Below, piece after piece: positions 41,361-44,301 of a stretch of 44,301 nucleotides of DNA. The position numbers and the translations under genes are program-made. The notes under the pieces are model-generated. The model saw only the letters and a program-made list of their open reading frames with translations, searched no databases and was not told the DNA's origin. This stretch comes from an uncultured Alphaproteobacteria bacterium (lineage in GTDB: Bacteria > Pseudomonadota > Alphaproteobacteria > UBA6615). The DNA lies in assembly GCA_943787445.1 (NCBI GenBank), contig CALSML010000022.1, positions 1-44,301 on the forward strand. The letters are read 5' to 3'. How positions within the stretch are numbered: the stretch's first letter is position 1; each line of letters begins with the position of its first letter.

Positions 41361-42281
41361 TCAACGTTTCTTCGGTCTGACAGGGCTCTTCTTCCGTTTT
41401 TTGCTCTGGAGTACCCGCCAGGCTGACAGCAATCCGAAGTTACGGCCCCCCCAAGGACCGGAAGCTGCCTCCACATAGGCAAGCGGGGTGGCGTTGATGG
41501 CCGGCACTTCGATGTCGAACTGGCGCGCCAGTCTTGACATCAGCGTGGCGTCCTTGGCGGCACCGGCAATGTCGAAGCCGACCTCTTTGGGAATCTTGCC
41601 GCCAATGGCAGCGATGATCCATGGAATTCGCGCTGGCGCCACTTTGGCCGCGCCGCTGGAATCCGCCAGAATATCGGCGGCCAGGCTCCGCTTCACGCCG
41701 GCTTTCTCCGTGATGGCAAGGGATTCACCAAGGGCTTCGAAATAGGTTAGCAAAGGCAGACTGATTGCCAGTTTCATGGCTGTGCCCGCCCCAACCGGAC
41801 CAACCCGATCAACACGTCGGCACAGGGTTTGAAGAACCGTGAGTGCGCGTTTGTAGGCTGCCGGTGAGCCTCCGGCCATGCCGAGCAGATTGCCGGAGCG
41901 GGCGGGGGGCACAGAACCACCCACGGGGCATTCGAGGAAGGTGCCGCCCTTGGCCCGCACCTTGGCTTCCAGTGCTTTGGTCGTATCGGGCATCAGCGTA
42001 CTCATCTCGACCACAAGCTTGCCTTTCAGGTTTGCTGACAGCAGCCCGTCGCGGCTCTCATAGGCCGTCTTGGCGGCTTTGTCGTCGATCACGATGTTGA
42101 TCACGATGTCATTTTCGGCAAACAGCCCGGCCGGGGTCTGGACCTGTGTCGCACCGGCCTTCACAACCGGCTTTGCCTTGCGCGCCGTGCGGTTCCAGAC
42201 CGTGAGCTTGTGCTTGTTTTCCATCAGATGCAGGCACATCGCCGCGCCCATCCGACCTGTTCCGCAGAATCCGATATTCAT
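41361..42281 (-). CDS. 3-hydroxyisobutyrate dehydrogenase-like NAD(P)-dependent beta-hydroxyacid dehydrogenase
   Basis: A 306-aa protein of the 6-phosphogluconate/3-hydroxyisobutyrate dehydrogenase superfamily. The Rossmann start is MNIGFCGTGRMGAAMCLHLME (GxGxMG). The substrate loop is FLECPVGGSVPPARSGNLLGMAGG, and the catalytic Lys is in VGAGTAMKLAISLPLLTYFEALGE. The usual catalytic-helix Asn four residues after Lys (K-x-x-x-N) reads Ser, and the protein ends in a very basic tail (SKKRKKSPVRPKKR) not typical of the family. The ATG at 42279-42281 has GAGGAGT upstream. It is divergent from the conserved gene at 42463. Oxidation of a beta-hydroxy acid is likely; the substrate is unknown. Confidence 0.9.
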   Translation of the reverse strand: MNIGFCGTGRMGAAMCLHLMENKHKLTVWNRTARKAKPVVKAGATQVQTPAGLFAENDIVINIVIDDKAAKTAYESRDGLLSANLKGKLVVEMSTLMPDTTKALEAKVRAKGGTFLECPVGGSVPPARSGNLLGMAGGSPAAYKRALTVLQTLCRRVDRVGPVGAGTAMKLAISLPLLTYFEALGESLAITEKAGVKRSLAADILADSSGAAKVAPARIPWIIAAIGGKIPKEVGFDIAGAAKDATLMSRLARQFDIEVPAINATPLAYVEAASGPWGGRNFGLLSAWRVLQSKKRKKSPVRPKKR

Positions 42282-42462
42282 GAGAGACACTCCTCGGACC
42301 TGTGGCCCGCCAAAAGGGAAAACCAATTTTTGACGAAGTTACGCGCTCACCGAATGAGAAGGAAGCCTCGGGCGCAAGAGTGGCGGGGCAAAGCGTGATA
42401 TAAAGCATTCAGAAATTCCCGCTTTGCAGCGGGTTGTGACCAATTCGCAGGACTATCGAAAC

Positions 42463-43395
42463 ATGACCAAATTGCGCGCGTCGTTCGTCTTCACACCATG
42501 GGAAGGTCGCCGGATTATCGGTAAGGCTGTTGCCGCCTTGCCGGTGGTGAAGAACGCTTATGAAAACACCGAGATGATCATTGCTCATGGCTCGACCAAT
42601 GTGTTCGTCGCCGAAGAGATCATGGGGAACGTCCCGAACAAGGAGTTCTACCTGTCGGGTCAGGTGATCAACAATGTCCTGTGTCAGACCCAGCCCGAGG
42701 AGAAGCCGCCGATCATCCGGCTGGTAAAGGGCAAACTGATGCCCCCGACGGGAATGATGGACGAGATGCTGCGCAACTTTGACGACAAATGCGTCTTCAT
42801 CAAGGGTGGCAATGCGGTCGATCCGGACTTCAATGCGGGTGTGTTCTGTGCCCATCCGGGCTGCGGCACGATCGGGTTTGCCATGGGGATCATGATGGCC
42901 CGTGGCGCCAAGCTGATCATTCCGCTGGGGCTGGAGAAGCTGATTCCCTCGGTCACGGAATCGGCCCGCCATATGGGACAGGACACTTTCTATTATCACT
43001 CCGGCCAGCGGGTCGGGATGATGCCGGTCACCAACGCCATCGTGGTTACGGAGGTGCAGGCCTTCAAGATTCTCTTTGATATCGATGATGTCACCCATGT
43101 CGGGGGCGGCGGTGCGATGGGGTCCGAAGGCTCCGTGGTGCTCGTGGCCGAAGCCGAAAAGGAGAAGATCGATGCAGCGGTCGAACTCTATGAATCAATC
43201 AAGGGAGAACCGCCGCTGCGCACGCTCAAGGCGTATTGCGAAGGGTGTATTCCCACAACGCCCGCGACGGATGCCAGTCCGGACGAACAGTATGAGGCCC
43301 ATCCCAAGAAGCATTGCCTTTATGAGGGTCTGAAGGAAAGCGAACTGCCGGACTTCTTCGCGCCGCGGACCGAGCCGATCACGCAGAACCGCTAG
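42463..43395 (+). CDS. Unrecognised conserved protein, possibly NagB/RpiA-like fold
   Basis: A 310-aa protein with the regular alpha/beta pattern of a Rossmann-like enzyme: GRRIIGKAVAALPVVKNAY, MIIAHGSTNVFVAEEIMG, CVFIKGGNAVDPDFNAGVFCAHPGCGTIGFAMGIMMARGAKLIIPLG, and HVGGGGAMGSEGSVVLVAEAE. The Gly-rich turns and the 'G-S-T-N' loop resemble the NagB/RpiA/CoA-transferase-like fold, but I do not recognise the family. The C-terminal CEGCIP and several other Cys may bind metal. The ATG at 42463 is chosen with AGGA nearby; a longer frame begins without support. Its stop overlaps that of the convergent damaged MBL gene by 2 nt. Confidence 0.72.
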   Translation: MTKLRASFVFTPWEGRRIIGKAVAALPVVKNAYENTEMIIAHGSTNVFVAEEIMGNVPNKEFYLSGQVINNVLCQTQPEEKPPIIRLVKGKLMPPTGMMDEMLRNFDDKCVFIKGGNAVDPDFNAGVFCAHPGCGTIGFAMGIMMARGAKLIIPLGLEKLIPSVTESARHMGQDTFYYHSGQRVGMMPVTNAIVVTEVQAFKILFDIDDVTHVGGGGAMGSEGSVVLVAEAEKEKIDAAVELYESIKGEPPLRTLKAYCEGCIPTTPATDASPDEQYEAHPKKHCLYEGLKESELPDFFAPRTEPITQNR

Positions 43396-44049
43396 TCATC
43401 GAGCAGCCCTCGCGGACGAACGGGATTGGTCTGCTCGCTCGTGACCGAGGGTCGATGCGCCTGACCATGGCCCGGCACGAACGTCACGTCGTCGCCCAGC
43501 GGCCAGAGCTGCTCACGTGAATCGACCGTTCAGCAGCGTGTCCTGGTCGCCGCCGTGGGAAGTCCGTGCGGCCGATCGAGCCCTGAAACAGCACATCGCC
43601 GACGAAGGCGATCCGCGAGACCGGCTCGAAGAAGATGATGTGGCCCGGCGTGTGGCCGGGGCAGAAGCGCACCTCGAAGGTCAGGTTGCCGACGGTGACG
43701 CTCGTCACCCTGATCGAGCCAGCGGGTCGGCGTGAATGGCTTGCCGCCTTCCACGCCAAATTGCGCGCCTTGCTCGTGCAACCTCTCGATCAGGAAGGTG
43801 TCTTCGAGATGGGGCCCTTCGATCGGAACGCCCAGCTTCTCTGCAAGGTCGGCCGCACCGCCCCGCGTGATCGATATGCCCGTGGGTGAGCATGATCTTC
43901 TCCACCTCGACACCCTGTTCGGCGATTGCGGCTTCGATGCGTTCGTTCTCACCGCCCGGATCGACCACGGCAGCCTTGTTGGTGTCCTCGCACCACAGAA
44001 CCGAACAGTTCTGCTGGAATGGGGTGACGGGAATAATGACAGCTTTCAT
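43392..44049 (-). pseudogene. GloB/YcbL-like MBL-fold hydrolase with at least four frameshifts
   Basis: A glyoxalase II-like MBL hydrolase whose parts lie in alternating frames. MKAVIIPVTPFQQNCSVLWCEDT ... IMLTHGHIDHAG starts at the ATG 44047-44049 and carries the zinc motif. Next is [28 protein letters not shown] to WLDQGD, then [23 protein letters not shown] and [19 protein letters not shown], then DQDTLLN. The last part is [25 protein letters not shown] ending at the TAG at 43392-43394. One-base changes are needed near 43870, 43710, 43555 and 43530. The catalytic residues are otherwise intact. Such a density of indels in a ~215-codon gene next to an IS end suggests either poor local sequence or an advanced pseudogene. 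Confidence 0.8.
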
Positions 44050-44148
44050 GGAACACGGCCGGTCGTGATGAAGGACGCAGGACTGATACATTGTCAGGGC
44101 CTTCAATGAAATCCCCGTGCGACTTGATGCACATCAATGAAGTTCACG

Positions 44149-44301
44149 TGTCCTTCCCCCCTAAAACTGGGCCACTATTTTCAGAGACTGAAGGGTGATG
44201 TGATGGCTCGGAAACGTTATTCGGATGAGGACATACTCAAGCTGCTGCGTGAGATTGAGGTGAAGCTGTCGACTGGCAGTGACGTGCAGTCGGCCTGTCG
44301 T
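44149..44301 (+). mobile_element. Left end of an IS3-family insertion sequence (continues past window)
   Basis: The left terminal repeat begins near TGTCCTTCCCCCTAAAACTG at 44149, with the typical TG end and C-rich/AAACTGG interior of IS3-family elements. It is followed 30-35 nt later by the orfA start. The right end, orfB and the target duplication lie outside the window. Confidence 0.75.
44203..44301 (+). CDS. IS3-family transposase OrfA, 5' end only
   Basis: The ATG at 44203 behind GAAGGGTGATG opens a frame that runs off the window (33 codons seen): MARKRYSDEDILKLLREIEV and on to SDVQSACR. This is the start of the helix-turn-helix OrfA protein of IS3-group elements, which normally continues with ...GVSxxTYYxWRKxYGG. 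It binds the terminal repeats and is joined to OrfB by programmed frameshifting to make the transposase. Only the beginning of the HTH is inside the window. Confidence 0.85.
   Translation, partial: MARKRYSDEDILKLLREIEVKLSTGSDVQSACR

Overview
The window looks like an accessory, catabolism-rich stretch of an alphaproteobacterial chromosome, probably a free-living Rhodospirillales-like bacterium. This is inferred from the G+C-rich coding sequence, an alphaproteobacterial-style intracellular PHB depolymerase with a PhaR-like operator, a DUF2177 membrane protein, NitT/TauT-type transport and many small-molecule oxidoreductases. There is no rRNA or tRNA gene to fix the taxonomy.

Layout. 1-7.6 kb: 3'-truncated selO (at the window edge), a frameshifted FMN 2-hydroxy-acid dehydrogenase, a GST, a GMC oxidoreductase, a cupin gene with an amber codon, a thioesterase, a frameshifted alpha/beta hydrolase, then two C-terminal gene fragments (FAD oxidoreductase and MFS) joined head to head. 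7.6-13.6 kb: phaZ, a TauD-like dioxygenase with a two-domain unknown and a YciI-like protein, gdhA, and a BASS-family transporter. 13.6-20.6 kb: a frameshifted TauD dioxygenase, an MBL hydrolase, DUF2177, a frameshifted SDR, a fasciclin protein, a Rieske/unknown/amidohydrolase operon, a damaged SMP-30 lactonase, and a 26-codon ORF with a perfect Shine-Dalgarno. 20.6-24.1 kb: an alpha/beta hydrolase and a 747-aa tandem reductive-dehalogenase-like protein, then the tail of an HlyD adaptor. 24.1-34.4 kb, all minus: MFS, ankyrin, SnoaL-like and molybdopterin hydroxylase genes, then an ABC importer operon and purU. 34.5-39.4 kb, plus: C-C hydrolase-like, amidase, D-threonine-aldolase-like and CmcJ-like genes. 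39.4-44.3 kb: pdxA, pirin, a 3-hydroxyisobutyrate-dehydrogenase-like gene, an unrecognised conserved gene, a badly frameshifted MBL hydrolase, and the left end of an IS3-family element.

How the genes work together. The clusters look like small catabolic modules: oxygenases, amidohydrolases, alpha/beta hydrolases, lactonase, amidase and aldolase, with importers and exporters. The most novel item is the tandem RdhA-like fusion at 21369..23612, in which only the second copy carries the 2x[4Fe-4S] module. It is followed after 12 nt by an alpha/beta hydrolase.

Caution. An unusual number of genes carry single-base indels or nonsense codons (near 1620, 5007, 6157, 14000, 16400, 16592, 19716, 24071 and four sites in 43392..44049). 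Several indels lie in short homopolymers, so uncorrected assembly error is as plausible as genuine gene decay.
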